Assembly: GCF_030646845.1 (NCBI RefSeq)
Contig: NZ_JAUSLE010000009.1
Coordinates: forward strand, 1 to 64,000
Length of the DNA: 64,000 nucleotides
Origin: Rhodoferax sp.
GTDB lineage: Bacteria > Pseudomonadota > Gammaproteobacteria > Burkholderiales > Burkholderiaceae_C
Direction of reading: 5' to 3'
Below, piece after piece: positions 9,823-19,699 of this stretch. Each line of letters begins with the position of its first letter. Position 1 is the first letter of the stretch. A program made the translations under genes and the position numbers. A model generated the notes under the pieces. The model made no database searches, was not told where the DNA came from, and saw nothing but the letters and a program-made list of their open reading frames with translations.

Positions 9823-10623
9823 ATGCAAGCCTCCTTGCCCCTGACCAGCGACGCGCAAGTCCGCTATGTGCTGCGCCTGGCCGACAGTTGCCTGATCCTC
9901 GCCCAGCGGCTGGGCGAATGGTGCGGCCATGCGCCCGCGCTGGAAGAAGACATTGCGCTGACCAATATGGCACTGGACCTGATTGGCCAGTCACGTGCGC
10001 TGCTCACCCGGGCCGGCCAGCTTGAAGGCCAGGGGCGCGACGAAGACCAGCTGGCATTTTTGCGGGATGAGCGGGACTACCTCAACCTGACCCTGGCAGA
10101 GCTGCCCAATTCGCTGCGCGGTGCGCGCACTGGTCGGGGAGACTTTGCCTTCACGGTGCTGCGCAATTTCGTCATGGCCACCCTGTTCAAGCAGCTGTGG
10201 CAGCGTTTGCTGACCTCCCGGGATACCGAGCTGGCGGCCATTGCCGGCAAGGCCCTCAAGGAATCGCGTTACCACCAGCAGCATGCGGGCGACTGGGTGG
10301 TGCGCCTGGGTGACGGCACCGAGGATTCGAGTCGCCGCATGCAGGATGCGCTGACGCTCATGTGGCCCTATGTCGCCGAGATGTTCGAGAACGATGCCGT
10401 CGACGATGCGGCCAGCCAGACTGGCCTGGGGCCGCGCTGGGGCGATGTGCGTGACGACTGGATGACAGAGGTGAGCGGCGTACTGAATGCGGCGGGCCTG
10501 CAACTGCCCAAACCGACCGCCTTTATCAGCACGGGGAAAACAGGCCGCCACAGCGAACACATGGGCTTCATTTTGACCGAGATGCAATACCTGCAACGCG
10601 CTTTCCCCGGAGGGATCTGGTGA
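9823..10623 (+). CDS. paaC: 1,2-phenylacetyl-CoA epoxidase subunit PaaC
   Basis: YVLRLADSCLILAQRLGEWCGHAPALEEDIALTNMALDLIGQSRALL; start could be 9805. Confidence 0.93.
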   Translation: MQASLPLTSDAQVRYVLRLADSCLILAQRLGEWCGHAPALEEDIALTNMALDLIGQSRALLTRAGQLEGQGRDEDQLAFLRDERDYLNLTLAELPNSLRGARTGRGDFAFTVLRNFVMATLFKQLWQRLLTSRDTELAAIAGKALKESRYHQQHAGDWVVRLGDGTEDSSRRMQDALTLMWPYVAEMFENDAVDDAASQTGLGPRWGDVRDDWMTEVSGVLNAAGLQLPKPTAFISTGKTGRHSEHMGFILTEMQYLQRAFPGGIW

Positions 10624-11144
10624 ACGCTGCCAGCCCCACGCAGACACCGCGTCTGGCGCAAGCCTGGGCGGTTTTGCAGACCGTGCTTGACCCCGAGGTC
10701 CCGGTCGTTTCGGTGTGCGAGTTGGGCATCGTGCGCGATGTACTGCTGCAAGGCAGTGGCCTGCACGTGGTGTTGACCCCCACCTATTCGGGCTGCCCGG
10801 CCACCGAGCTGATCGAGTCGAATGTCGTGGCTGCCCTTGAGGCCGCCGGCTTTTCGCCCGTGAGCGTGACATTGCAGCGCGCGCCGGCCTGGACCACCGA
10901 CTGGATCAGCGCTGAAGGCAAGACCAAACTGCGCGACTACGGCATTGCGCCGCCCGGACCAGTCGCCTCCGGCGAGGGCGTGGTCATGCGCTTCACGCCG
11001 CGCCACAAAGCCCCCGCGCTGGACTGCCCACGCTGTGGCAGCGCCAATACCGAGCGCATTTCGGCCTTTGGTTCCACCGCATGCAAGGCACTCTACCGCT
11101 GCCTGGCCTGCAAGGAGCCGTTTGAGCATTTCAAGCCCCTATGA
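10620..11144 (+). CDS. paaD: PaaD (PaaJ-type) phenylacetate degradation Fe-S/DUF59 protein
   Basis: VLDPEVPVVSVCELGIVRDV...CPRCGSANTERISAFGSTACKALYRCLACKEPFEHFKP. Confidence 0.92.
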   Translation: MNAASPTQTPRLAQAWAVLQTVLDPEVPVVSVCELGIVRDVLLQGSGLHVVLTPTYSGCPATELIESNVVAALEAAGFSPVSVTLQRAPAWTTDWISAEGKTKLRDYGIAPPGPVASGEGVVMRFTPRHKAPALDCPRCGSANTERISAFGSTACKALYRCLACKEPFEHFKPL

Positions 11145-11160
11145 ACCGAAAGAACTGGCC

Positions 11161-12240
11161 ATGAGTACCCATTTCCATACCCTGCGCGTGAAGCAGGTGG
11201 AAGCCGACACCGACGAGGCAGTGATCGTTTCTTTTGAGGTGCCAGAGTCACTGAAGAACGAATACCGCTTCACCCAGGGGCAGCACCTGACGCTGCGCAG
11301 CCGGCTCGGCGGCGAGGAACAGCGTCGCTCCTATTCCATCTGCTCTGGCGTCGATGACGATGACCTGCGAATTGGCGTGCGCAAGGTGCCGGGGGGACTG
11401 GTATCGACCTGGATCAACGAGCAGTTTCACGTCGACGACAGCATCGACGTCCTGCCACCCGAAGGCCGTTTTTTTGTGCCGCTGGATGCACAGGCGGCTC
11501 GCCACTATCTGGGCATTGCCGGCGGCAGCGGCATCACGCCGATTCTGTCCATCATGAAGTCCGTGCTGGCCCGTGAGCCGCTATCGACCTTCACCCTGAT
11601 TTACGGCAACCGCCGGCAGAAATCCACCATGTTCAAGGAGGAGATCGAAGACCTCAAGAACCGTTACCTGACGCGACTGGAGTTGCACCTCGTGTTCTCG
11701 CAGGAACAGATGGACGCGCCGCTCAACAGCGGACGCCTGAATCAGCACAAGCTCGCCGAGTTCCTGGGTCCGGTGATTCAGCCGCAGCGCCTCGACCACG
11801 TCTTTGTCTGCGGCCCCTATGGTTTCAACGACGAGGCGGAGGCTGCCTTGCGCGCCGCCGGTGTGGCGTCCGAGCGCATTCACATCGAGCGCTTTGGCGT
11901 GCCGGCAGCCGCCGGCGGCCAGGTACCGGCGCAAGCCGTACTGGCGGGCGATGCGCCCCAGGCCAAAGTGTTGATCATTCGCGATGGTCTGAGCCGGGAA
12001 ATTGAATTTCGGACCGACCACGGCAACATTCTGGAGGCCGCAGCACAGGCCGGACTGGAAGTGCCGTACTCCTGCAAATCCGGCGTGTGCTGCACCTGCC
12101 GGGCCAAGCTGATCGAAGGCGAAGTGCGCATGGAGCGCAACTTTGCATTGGAAGCGCACGAGGTGGCAGCAGGCTATGTGCTGACCTGCCAATCCCACCC
12201 GCTCACCGAGCGTGTGGTCATTTCCTTCGACGAACGCTGA
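11161..12240 (+). CDS. paaE: 1,2-phenylacetyl-CoA epoxidase reductase subunit PaaE
   Basis: FAD/NAD reductase module plus C-terminal 2Fe-2S ferredoxin PYSCKSGVCCTCRAKLIEGEVRM. Confidence 0.93.
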   Translation: MSTHFHTLRVKQVEADTDEAVIVSFEVPESLKNEYRFTQGQHLTLRSRLGGEEQRRSYSICSGVDDDDLRIGVRKVPGGLVSTWINEQFHVDDSIDVLPPEGRFFVPLDAQAARHYLGIAGGSGITPILSIMKSVLAREPLSTFTLIYGNRRQKSTMFKEEIEDLKNRYLTRLELHLVFSQEQMDAPLNSGRLNQHKLAEFLGPVIQPQRLDHVFVCGPYGFNDEAEAALRAAGVASERIHIERFGVPAAAGGQVPAQAVLAGDAPQAKVLIIRDGLSREIEFRTDHGNILEAAAQAGLEVPYSCKSGVCCTCRAKLIEGEVRMERNFALEAHEVAAGYVLTCQSHPLTERVVISFDER

Positions 12241-12254
12241 GCGAACGACGACAC

Positions 12255-12923
12255 ATGGCCCGCGGACGCGCCCCCGGCTACGACACCCAGCGTGAGGACA
12301 TTCTGGCCCGCGCGGCCGAGCTGTTTGCCACCCGGGGTTACAGCAGCACCTCCATGAATGAGGTGGCCAAGGCCTGCGGCGTCTCCAAGCCCGCCCTCTA
12401 CCACTACGTGCGCGACAAATCGCAACTGCTGGCCGAGATCGCCACCAGCCACGTCTCCCGCCTGCAGACCGTGGTGGAGGAAGTGCAAGGGCTGGGTTTA
12501 TCCCCCGATGCCTGCCTGCGCCAACTCATTGAGCGCTTTGTCGAGGAATACGCCGGTGCACGCCACGCACACCGGGTCCTGACTGAAGACGTGAAATTTC
12601 TGGATCCGCAGGACCAGGACCGGGTCTTGTCCGTCCAGCGCAAAGTGGTCACCGCATTTGCCCAGGCCGTGGCGCTGGCCCGGCCTGAACTGGTGGCCGC
12701 CAGCCTGAACAAGCCATTGGCCATGCTGCTGTTCGGCATGATGAACTGGATGTTCACCTGGCTGCAGCCTGAAGGTAAGCTTTCCCACGCAGAGATGGCC
12801 CCTGTGGTGGCCGACCTGTTTCTGGGCGGACTGGGTGCCGTGCGGCTTGACCCAGCAACGCCCCCACCAACCCGCCGCACGCGATCCGCTTCGAAAACAC
12901 TTTTAACAGGAGACATGACATGA
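12255..12923 (+). CDS. TetR family transcriptional regulator (PaaR-like)
   Basis: N-terminal HTH ILARAAELFATRGYSSTSMNEVAKACGVSKPALYHYVRDK; inside the paa operon. Confidence 0.88.
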   Translation: MARGRAPGYDTQREDILARAAELFATRGYSSTSMNEVAKACGVSKPALYHYVRDKSQLLAEIATSHVSRLQTVVEEVQGLGLSPDACLRQLIERFVEEYAGARHAHRVLTEDVKFLDPQDQDRVLSVQRKVVTAFAQAVALARPELVAASLNKPLAMLLFGMMNWMFTWLQPEGKLSHAEMAPVVADLFLGGLGAVRLDPATPPPTRRTRSASKTLLTGDMT

Positions 12924-14065
12924 CTTTCAAGAAAACTTTGACCCTGGTGGCCGCCCTGGTAGCCGCCACCCTGGCCCATGCCGACATCAACGTTGGCGTC
13001 ACCGTATCGGCCACCGGACCCGCCGCGTCACTGGGCATTCCGGAGAAAAACACCATTGCCTTGATGCCCACCAGCATCGGGGGCCAGAAAGTCAACTACA
13101 TCGTGCTCGACGATGCGTCCGACACCACGGCGGCAGTGACCAACACCCGCAAACTCATCAACGAACACAAGGTCGATGTGCTGCTGGGCTCCACCACCAC
13201 GCCCAACTCGCTGGCCATGATCGATGTGGCGGCCGAGTCGCAGACGCCCATGGTTTCCATGGCGGCGTCCGCCCGCATCGTGGAACCCCAGGATGCCAAG
13301 AAACGCTGGGTCTTCAAGACCCCGCAAAATGACATCATGATGTCACTGGCCATCGTGGCCCACATGGCCAGCAGCGGTGTCAAGACCGTTGGATTCATCG
13401 GTTTTTCTGATGCGTACGGCGAAGGCTGGTATCAGGAATTCAGCAAAATTGCCGCCCTGAAGAACATCCAGATCGTTGCCAACGAGCGCTTCAACCGCAC
13501 CGACACATCGGTGACCGGCCAGGTGCTCAAGATTGTTGCTGCCAAGCCCGACGCTGTGCTGATCGCGGGTTCTGGAACTCCGGCCGTACTGCCACAGCGT
13601 GCACTCAAGGAGCGCGGCTACAACGGCAAGTTCTACCAGACGCACGGCGTCGCCAACAACGATTTCCTGCGCGTGGGTGGCAAAGACGTGGAAGGCACGT
13701 TCCTACCCTCAGGTCCGGTCCTGGTGGCCGCCCAGCTGCCCGCCAGCCATCCACTGAAAAAATCGGCACAAGCGTACGTGGAAAAGTATGAAGCCGCCAA
13801 TGGGAAAGGATCAGTTTCGACCTTCGGCGCACACGCCTGGGACGCCGGCAAGCTGATGGAAGTGGCTGCTGCTGCTGCGCTCAAGAAAGCCAAACCGGGC
13901 ACCGTGGCATTCCGCGTCGCACTGCGTGACGAACTGGAAGCAGTCAAGGAACTGGCCGGTGCGCACGGCGTCTTCAACATGTCGGCTACCGACCACCTGG
14001 GCCTGGACCAGCGCGCACGCGTGATGGTCAAGATCGAAGGCGGCGCCTGGAAGTACCAGCCCTGA
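12920..14065 (+). CDS. ABC transporter substrate-binding protein (branched-chain amino acid type)
   Basis: Signal peptide, then DINVGVTVSATGPAASLGIPEKNTIALMPTSIGGQKVNYIVLDDASDTTAAV. Confidence 0.9.
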   Translation: MTFKKTLTLVAALVAATLAHADINVGVTVSATGPAASLGIPEKNTIALMPTSIGGQKVNYIVLDDASDTTAAVTNTRKLINEHKVDVLLGSTTTPNSLAMIDVAAESQTPMVSMAASARIVEPQDAKKRWVFKTPQNDIMMSLAIVAHMASSGVKTVGFIGFSDAYGEGWYQEFSKIAALKNIQIVANERFNRTDTSVTGQVLKIVAAKPDAVLIAGSGTPAVLPQRALKERGYNGKFYQTHGVANNDFLRVGGKDVEGTFLPSGPVLVAAQLPASHPLKKSAQAYVEKYEAANGKGSVSTFGAHAWDAGKLMEVAAAAALKKAKPGTVAFRVALRDELEAVKELAGAHGVFNMSATDHLGLDQRARVMVKIEGGAWKYQP

Positions 14066-15093
14066 TGGACCTGCAAATCGCCTTGCTGTTGGCGCAGGAC
14101 GGCATCGTGAACGGTGCCGTCTATGCCCTGATGGCGCTGGCGCTGGTGCTGGTGTTTTCCGTCACCCGTGTCATCTTCATCCCGCAAGGCGAGTTTGTCG
14201 CCTTTGGCGCCCTGACCATGGCAACGCTGCAGGCGGGCCGCAGCCCGGGCACCCTGTGGCTGTTGCTCGCGCTGGCGGCGCTCACCCTGCTGGTGGAAAC
14301 CATAAGGCACCAGCGCGGTGTGGCGGTTGACTGGAAATCAACCGCTGTGTGGGCCCTCATTTTCCCCGCCCTGGCCGCGGTCGTGGCTCTGGTGCTGGCA
14401 CCTGCTTCATTGACGGGGCAGGCCATCGCCACCCTGCTGGTGATCACCCCCCTGGGCCCCCTGCTCTACCGGCTGGCCTACCGGCCACTGGCGCATGCCA
14501 CGGTGTTGACGTTATTGATAGTGTCGGTTGCCCTGCACGGCGTACTGGTGGGACTGGGCCTGCTGTTTTTCGGTGCCGAGGGCTCGCGCACACCCCCATT
14601 TTCGGAACTGCGCCTCGATCTGGGCGGCATCCCGGTCAGCGGACAGTCGCTGGTGGTCATGGGTGTGGCCAGCGTGCTGGTCACCCTGATGTTCCTGTTT
14701 TTTGAACGCTCGATTGTCGGCAAGGCCTTGCGTGCCACGGCGATGAACCGCGTCGGCGCACGGCTCATGGGCATCCCCACGGAACTGTCGGGCGACCTGA
14801 GCTTTGCGCTGGCGGCGCTCATTGGGGCCGTATCTGGGCTGCTGATCGCACCACTCACCACGGTGTACTACGACACCGGCTTTCTGATTGGCCTGAAAGG
14901 CTTTGTTGCCGCCATCATTGGCGGCCTGGCCAGCTATCCGCTGGCGCTCGCCGGGGCGCTGCTGGTGGGCTTGCTGGAATCGTTTTCATCATTTTGGGCC
15001 AGTGCCTTCAAGGAAGTCATCGTGTTCACCCTGATCATTCCCGTGTTGTGGTGGCGCTCGCGCAACAGCCATCACGTCGAGGACGAAGAATGA
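14065..15093 (+). CDS. Branched-chain amino acid-type ABC transporter permease (LivH-like)
   Basis: Multi-span membrane protein; DGIVNGAVYALMALALVLVFSVTRVIFIPQGEFVAFGA. Confidence 0.9.
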   Translation: MDLQIALLLAQDGIVNGAVYALMALALVLVFSVTRVIFIPQGEFVAFGALTMATLQAGRSPGTLWLLLALAALTLLVETIRHQRGVAVDWKSTAVWALIFPALAAVVALVLAPASLTGQAIATLLVITPLGPLLYRLAYRPLAHATVLTLLIVSVALHGVLVGLGLLFFGAEGSRTPPFSELRLDLGGIPVSGQSLVVMGVASVLVTLMFLFFERSIVGKALRATAMNRVGARLMGIPTELSGDLSFALAALIGAVSGLLIAPLTTVYYDTGFLIGLKGFVAAIIGGLASYPLALAGALLVGLLESFSSFWASAFKEVIVFTLIIPVLWWRSRNSHHVEDEE

Positions 15094-16910
15094 CACGGCG
15101 CCATCTCACACTCGGTGCCATCGCGCTGCTGCTGGGCATCTGGGGCTTCCTGCCCGAGTTCACCATCACCATGCTGAACTACATCGGCCTGTATGCGCTG
15201 GTCGCGGTCGGGCTGGTCATGCTCACCGGCGTTGGCGGCATGACTTCGTTTGGCCAGGCGGCTTTCGTCGGCCTGGGTGCCTATGCCACCGCCTGGTTCT
15301 GCACGGCACCCGCCGCTGCGGCACTGGTCGGGCTGGCGCCGGGCTCTGCACTGCTGCCCTGGATCGGGCTGCTCGTGGGACTTGCCATGAGCGCCGCAGT
15401 CGCCTGGTTCCTGGGCTCGGTGACACTGCGCCTGTCCGGCCACTATCTGCCGCTGGGCACCATTGCCTGGGGATTGAGCCTGTACTTCCTGTTCGGCAAT
15501 CTCGAATTCCTGGGTGGCCACACGGGCATGGCCGGACTGCCCGCCCTGTCGGTGGGTGCGATCGAGCTGAGATCTGTGCGGGAGCTGGGCCTCCTGACCT
15601 GGACCGTATTGCTGTTGACGCTCTGGGGACTGCACAACCTGCTGGACTCCCGGGAGGGCCGGGCCATTCGGTCACTCAAAACGGGCCGCGTCATGGCGGA
15701 AAGCATGGGCGTGGACACGGCACGCTACCGCATCAAGGTGTTTGTGCTGGCAGCCCTGCTGGCCAGTCTGTCAGGCTGGATGTATGCGCACTTGCAGCGT
15801 TTCGTCAACCCCACGCCATTCAACTTGAACATCGGTATCGAATACCTGTTCATGGCGGTCGTGGGTGGCGCCGGCCACTTGTGGGGGGCTGTGCTGGGGG
15901 CGGCGCTCATCACGCTGATGAAGCAGTACCTGCAGGATATCTTGCCCAGCCTGTTGGGCAGCAGCGGCAACTTCGAGGTAATCGTTTTTGGGCTTCTGAT
16001 GCTGCTCGTGCTGCAGCGCTTCCCTGAAGGTCTGTGGCCCAGCCTGGCGGTGCGCGTCAACCGCCACCTCAATCCGCAGGCCGCGACACGCAGCGGGGCG
16101 ATCCATCAACTCGCCGAACGCACGCTCCCGGCAAAAGGCAGTGTGGTGCTGGGCGCCACGGCAGTGAGCAAGCGATTCGGCGGTCTGCTGGCCAACAACA
16201 ACGTGAATCTGGATGTTCGCGCCGGTGAAGTACACGCCCTGATTGGTCCCAACGGCGCCGGAAAGAGCACCTTCTTCAACATGATCTCGGGCGTTGACGA
16301 TCCCAGCTCCGGCGTGGTCAGCCTGCTGGGGCGTGACATGAAAAACCAGCCGTCACGCGCATTTGCCGCAGGGGGACTGGGTCGCACCTTCCAGCATGTA
16401 CGTCTGCTGGGTACGCGCAGCGTGCTGGACAACGTGGCGCTGGGCGCGCACCAGCGGGGCCAGCGCGGCTGGCTGGCCGCCATGCTGCGTCTGGACCGTG
16501 CGGAAGAATCCGCATTGATGCAGGAGGCTCGCCGCCAGATCGAACGCTGCGGCCTGGGCGCGCATGTGCATGAGGCGACTGGCTCGCTGGCCCTGGGGCA
16601 GCAGCGCGTGGTGGAGATCGCCCGGGCACTGACGGGGCAACCGAGCGTGCTGTTGCTGGACGAGCCCGCGGCCGGCCTGCGACACCTTGAAAAACAGGCA
16701 CTGGCCAGGTTGTTGACGCAACTGCGGGACGAGGGGCTGGCCATTCTGGTGGTAGAACACGATATGGAATTTGTCATGAACATTGCCGACCGCATCACAG
16801 TGCTGGAGTTCGGCCAGGTCATTGCCCATGGGACGCCGGCCGAAGTGCAGGTCAATCCAGCGGTGTTGGCGGCCTACCTGGGCGGTGCAGACGGGGAGCT
16901 GGCAGCATGA
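15090..16910 (+). CDS. Fused LivM-like permease / LivG-like ATP-binding protein
   Basis: N-term TM permease (LTGVGGMTSFGQAAFVGLGAYATAW) and C-term ATPase (GPNGAGKSTFFNMISG...LALGQQRVVEIARAL...LLLDEPAAGL). Confidence 0.92.
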   Translation: MTRRHLTLGAIALLLGIWGFLPEFTITMLNYIGLYALVAVGLVMLTGVGGMTSFGQAAFVGLGAYATAWFCTAPAAAALVGLAPGSALLPWIGLLVGLAMSAAVAWFLGSVTLRLSGHYLPLGTIAWGLSLYFLFGNLEFLGGHTGMAGLPALSVGAIELRSVRELGLLTWTVLLLTLWGLHNLLDSREGRAIRSLKTGRVMAESMGVDTARYRIKVFVLAALLASLSGWMYAHLQRFVNPTPFNLNIGIEYLFMAVVGGAGHLWGAVLGAALITLMKQYLQDILPSLLGSSGNFEVIVFGLLMLLVLQRFPEGLWPSLAVRVNRHLNPQAATRSGAIHQLAERTLPAKGSVVLGATAVSKRFGGLLANNNVNLDVRAGEVHALIGPNGAGKSTFFNMISGVDDPSSGVVSLLGRDMKNQPSRAFAAGGLGRTFQHVRLLGTRSVLDNVALGAHQRGQRGWLAAMLRLDRAEESALMQEARRQIERCGLGAHVHEATGSLALGQQRVVEIARALTGQPSVLLLDEPAAGLRHLEKQALARLLTQLRDEGLAILVVEHDMEFVMNIADRITVLEFGQVIAHGTPAEVQVNPAVLAAYLGGADGELAA

Positions 16911-17650
16911 CGAACCCGGTACTGGAACTCAAACGTGTGAGCGTTTGCTATGGCGTGGTCGAGGCCGTCCACCAGGTCGATCTGATCGTCAATCCGGGCG
17001 AAATCGTCACTGTCATTGGCCCCAACGGTGCCGGCAAATCAACGCTGCTATCCGCTGCCATGGGCCTGCTGCCAAGCACGGGGGAGGTCTGGCTGGACGG
17101 CAAGCTGATTCTCCGCCCGACGGTCGAAGTGCTGGTGGCCAGTGGCGTCGGCCTGGTGCCCGAAAAGCGCGAGCTGTTCGGTGAGATGTCTGTCGAAGAC
17201 AACCTCTTGCTGGGCGGCTTTTCACGCTGGCGGCGGGGACAGCGCGATCAGGCCGATTGTCGGGACGAGGTGTTTGGCATCTTTCCCCGCCTGCAGGAGC
17301 GGCGGGCACAGATGGCATCGACCCTGTCCGGTGGCGAGCGGCAGATGCTGGCCATCGGCCGCGCACTCATGGCCCGGCCCAAGCTGTTGATGCTGGACGA
17401 ACCATCCCTGGGTTTGGCGCCCTTGATCGTGCGCGAAGTGCTGCAGGTGGTGGCTTCTCTGCGTGCCCGCGGTGTCGCCATATTGCTGGTGGAGCAAAAC
17501 GCACGGGCCGCACTGGCCGTCGCCGATCGGGCCTATGTGCTGGAGATGGGCAGCGTGGCACTCAGCGGCGCTGCCGGTGACCTGGCAAGCGACCCGCGCA
17601 TCATCGAAACCTACCTGGGCATTGGCGGGCGCAAGGCGCCAGCGCCCTGA
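16907..17650 (+). CDS. ABC transporter ATP-binding protein (LivF-like)
   Basis: GPNGAGKSTLLSAAMGLL, TLSGGERQMLAIGRALM, LMLDEPSLGLAP. Confidence 0.93.
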   Translation: MTNPVLELKRVSVCYGVVEAVHQVDLIVNPGEIVTVIGPNGAGKSTLLSAAMGLLPSTGEVWLDGKLILRPTVEVLVASGVGLVPEKRELFGEMSVEDNLLLGGFSRWRRGQRDQADCRDEVFGIFPRLQERRAQMASTLSGGERQMLAIGRALMARPKLLMLDEPSLGLAPLIVREVLQVVASLRARGVAILLVEQNARAALAVADRAYVLEMGSVALSGAAGDLASDPRIIETYLGIGGRKAPAP

Positions 17651-17670
17651 GATCACGCTGCTACGAATGT

Positions 17671-18555
17671 TCAGGGCTGCGCGGACGGTGTCGCCAACAA
17701 GGTCCGCGCATGATGCGCCAGATGGTCGGCCATGAACGTCGAAATGAAGTAGTAGCCGTGGTCATAGCCGGCGTGGCGGCGCAGCGTCAAGGGCTGCCCC
17801 ACCTGGGCGCAGGCAGCCTCGAACAGGTGCGGGTGGAGCTGCGTCGGCAGGAACTTGTCGGCCAGACCCTGGTCGATCAGGATGCCACCTGGGTACGGCT
17901 CGGTGCTGCGTTGGCTCATCAGGGCACTGGCGTCATGCGCTGCCCAGCTGCTGGGATCGGCACCCAGATAGCCGGCAAACGCCTTGTGGCCCCAGGGGCA
18001 ATGCGTGGGCGCGCAGATCGGCGCCAGGGCCGACACCGACTTGAACAACGCGGGGTGCCTGAGCGCCAGTGTCAGCGCCCCATGCCCACCCATGGAATGC
18101 CCAAAAATGCCCAGGCGCTGGGCGTCCACCGGCAGCTCTTGCGCCAGCAGCGGAATCAGTTCTGCAGTGATGTAGCTTTCCATGCGGTAGTGCCGTGACC
18201 ACGGAGCCTGCGTGGCATCGAGGTAAAAACCGGCGCCCACGCCAAAGTCCCAGCTGTCCGTCTCACCGGGCACAGCGGCACCGCGCGGGCTGGTATCGGG
18301 GGCAATCAGCGCCAGGCCCAACTCGGCCGCCATGCGCTGCGCACCGGCCTTGACCATGAAGGTTTCTTCATTGCAGGTCAGGCCCGCCAGATACAGCACG
18401 GCCGGTACCTTGCCGCCCGCCGCATCGATCTTGGCCTGCGGCGGCAAGTACACCGAGAACCGCATCGGCAAACCAATCTCCGTCGAGGCGTGCTGGTAAA
18501 AGCGCTGCATGCCGCCAAAACACCCGTGCTCACTCAGAAGCTCGAAAGCAGTCAT
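17671..18555 (-). CDS. fghA: S-formylglutathione hydrolase
   Basis: ELLSEHGCFGGMQRFYQHAS...GIFGHSMGGHGALTLALRHP. Confidence 0.95.
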   Translation of the reverse strand: MTAFELLSEHGCFGGMQRFYQHASTEIGLPMRFSVYLPPQAKIDAAGGKVPAVLYLAGLTCNEETFMVKAGAQRMAAELGLALIAPDTSPRGAAVPGETDSWDFGVGAGFYLDATQAPWSRHYRMESYITAELIPLLAQELPVDAQRLGIFGHSMGGHGALTLALRHPALFKSVSALAPICAPTHCPWGHKAFAGYLGADPSSWAAHDASALMSQRSTEPYPGGILIDQGLADKFLPTQLHPHLFEAACAQVGQPLTLRRHAGYDHGYYFISTFMADHLAHHARTLLATPSAQP

Positions 18556-19661
18556 CAGTACAGCACCACGCCGCGAATGGACTCACCACTCTTCATCAAC
18601 TCGAATCCCTTGTTGATGTCTTCCAGCGGCATGGTGTGGGTAATCAGATCGTCGATGTTGATCTTGCCTTCCATGTACCAGTCCACGATCCTGGGCACGT
18701 CGGTGCGGCCGCGGGCGCCGCCAAATGCCGAGCCTTCCCATTTGCGTCCTGTCACCAGCTGAAACGGTCGGGTGCTGATTTCGGCGCCGGCCTCGGCCAC
18801 GCCGATGATGATGCTGCGGCCCCAGCCCTTGTGCGTGCACTCGAGTGCCTGCCGCATCACCTGGGTGTTGCCGATGCACTCGAAGCTGTAATCGGCACCG
18901 CCGTCAGTGATCTGCACCACGGCATCGACCACGTTCTCGACTTCCTTCGGGTTGATGAAGTGCGTCTTGCCGAACTTGCGCGCCATCGCGTGACGCGCCG
19001 GGTTGATGTCCACGCCGATGATCTTGTCGGCGCCCACCATCCGGGCGCCCTGAATCACGTTCAAGCCAATGCCACCCAGGCCAAACACCACCACGTTGGC
19101 GCCGGCTTCAACCTTGGCCGTGAAGATCACTGCGCCAATGCCGGTGGTGACGCCGCAGCCGATGTAGCAGACCTTGTCGAACGGGGCGTCCTTGCGGATT
19201 TTGGCCAGCGAAATCTCGGGCGCCACGGTGTAATTGCTGAAGGTGCTGGTGCCCATGTAGTGAAAAATCGGTTTGCCGTCCAGGCTGAAGCGGCTGGTGG
19301 CGTCGGGCATCAGCCCCTTGCCCTGCGTGCCGCGAATGAGCTGGCACAAATTGGTCTTGCGGCTCAGGCAGAACTTGCACTGGCGGCACTCGGGCGTGTA
19401 CAAGGGAATGACGTGGTCACCCTTTTGCAGGGAGGTTACGCCCGGCCCCACATCCACCACAATGCCCGCGCCCTCGTGCCCCAGAATGGCCGGAAAGATG
19501 CCTTCCGGGTCGGCGCCCGAGAGCGTGTAGTAGTCGGTGTGGCAAATGCCGGTGGCCTTGATTTCGACCAGCACCTCGCCAAATTTCGGGCCTTCCAGGT
19601 CCACCGTTTCAATCGTCAGGGGCGCGCCTGCTTTCCAGGCAACTGCAGCTTTGGTCTTCAT
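18555..19661 (-). CDS. frmA: S-(hydroxymethyl)glutathione dehydrogenase / class III alcohol dehydrogenase
   Basis: MKTKAAVAWKAGAPLTIETVDLEGPKFGEVLVEIKATGICHTDYYTLSGADPEGIFPAILGHEGAGIVVDVG. Confidence 0.96.
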   Translation of the reverse strand: MKTKAAVAWKAGAPLTIETVDLEGPKFGEVLVEIKATGICHTDYYTLSGADPEGIFPAILGHEGAGIVVDVGPGVTSLQKGDHVIPLYTPECRQCKFCLSRKTNLCQLIRGTQGKGLMPDATSRFSLDGKPIFHYMGTSTFSNYTVAPEISLAKIRKDAPFDKVCYIGCGVTTGIGAVIFTAKVEAGANVVVFGLGGIGLNVIQGARMVGADKIIGVDINPARHAMARKFGKTHFINPKEVENVVDAVVQITDGGADYSFECIGNTQVMRQALECTHKGWGRSIIIGVAEAGAEISTRPFQLVTGRKWEGSAFGGARGRTDVPRIVDWYMEGKINIDDLITHTMPLEDINKGFELMKSGESIRGVVLY

Positions 19662-19699
19662 GGGAATTTCCTCAATGGCAAGTAATAAAAGGACTGTAT

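Noticed and set aside
6913-9994. Long minus-strand ORFs (557 aa at 6913-8586, 483 aa at 8543-9994)
   Set aside because: They are antisense to well-supported paaI/paaK/paaA/paaB and have low-complexity His/Gly/Arg-rich composition typical of GC-rich shadow frames.
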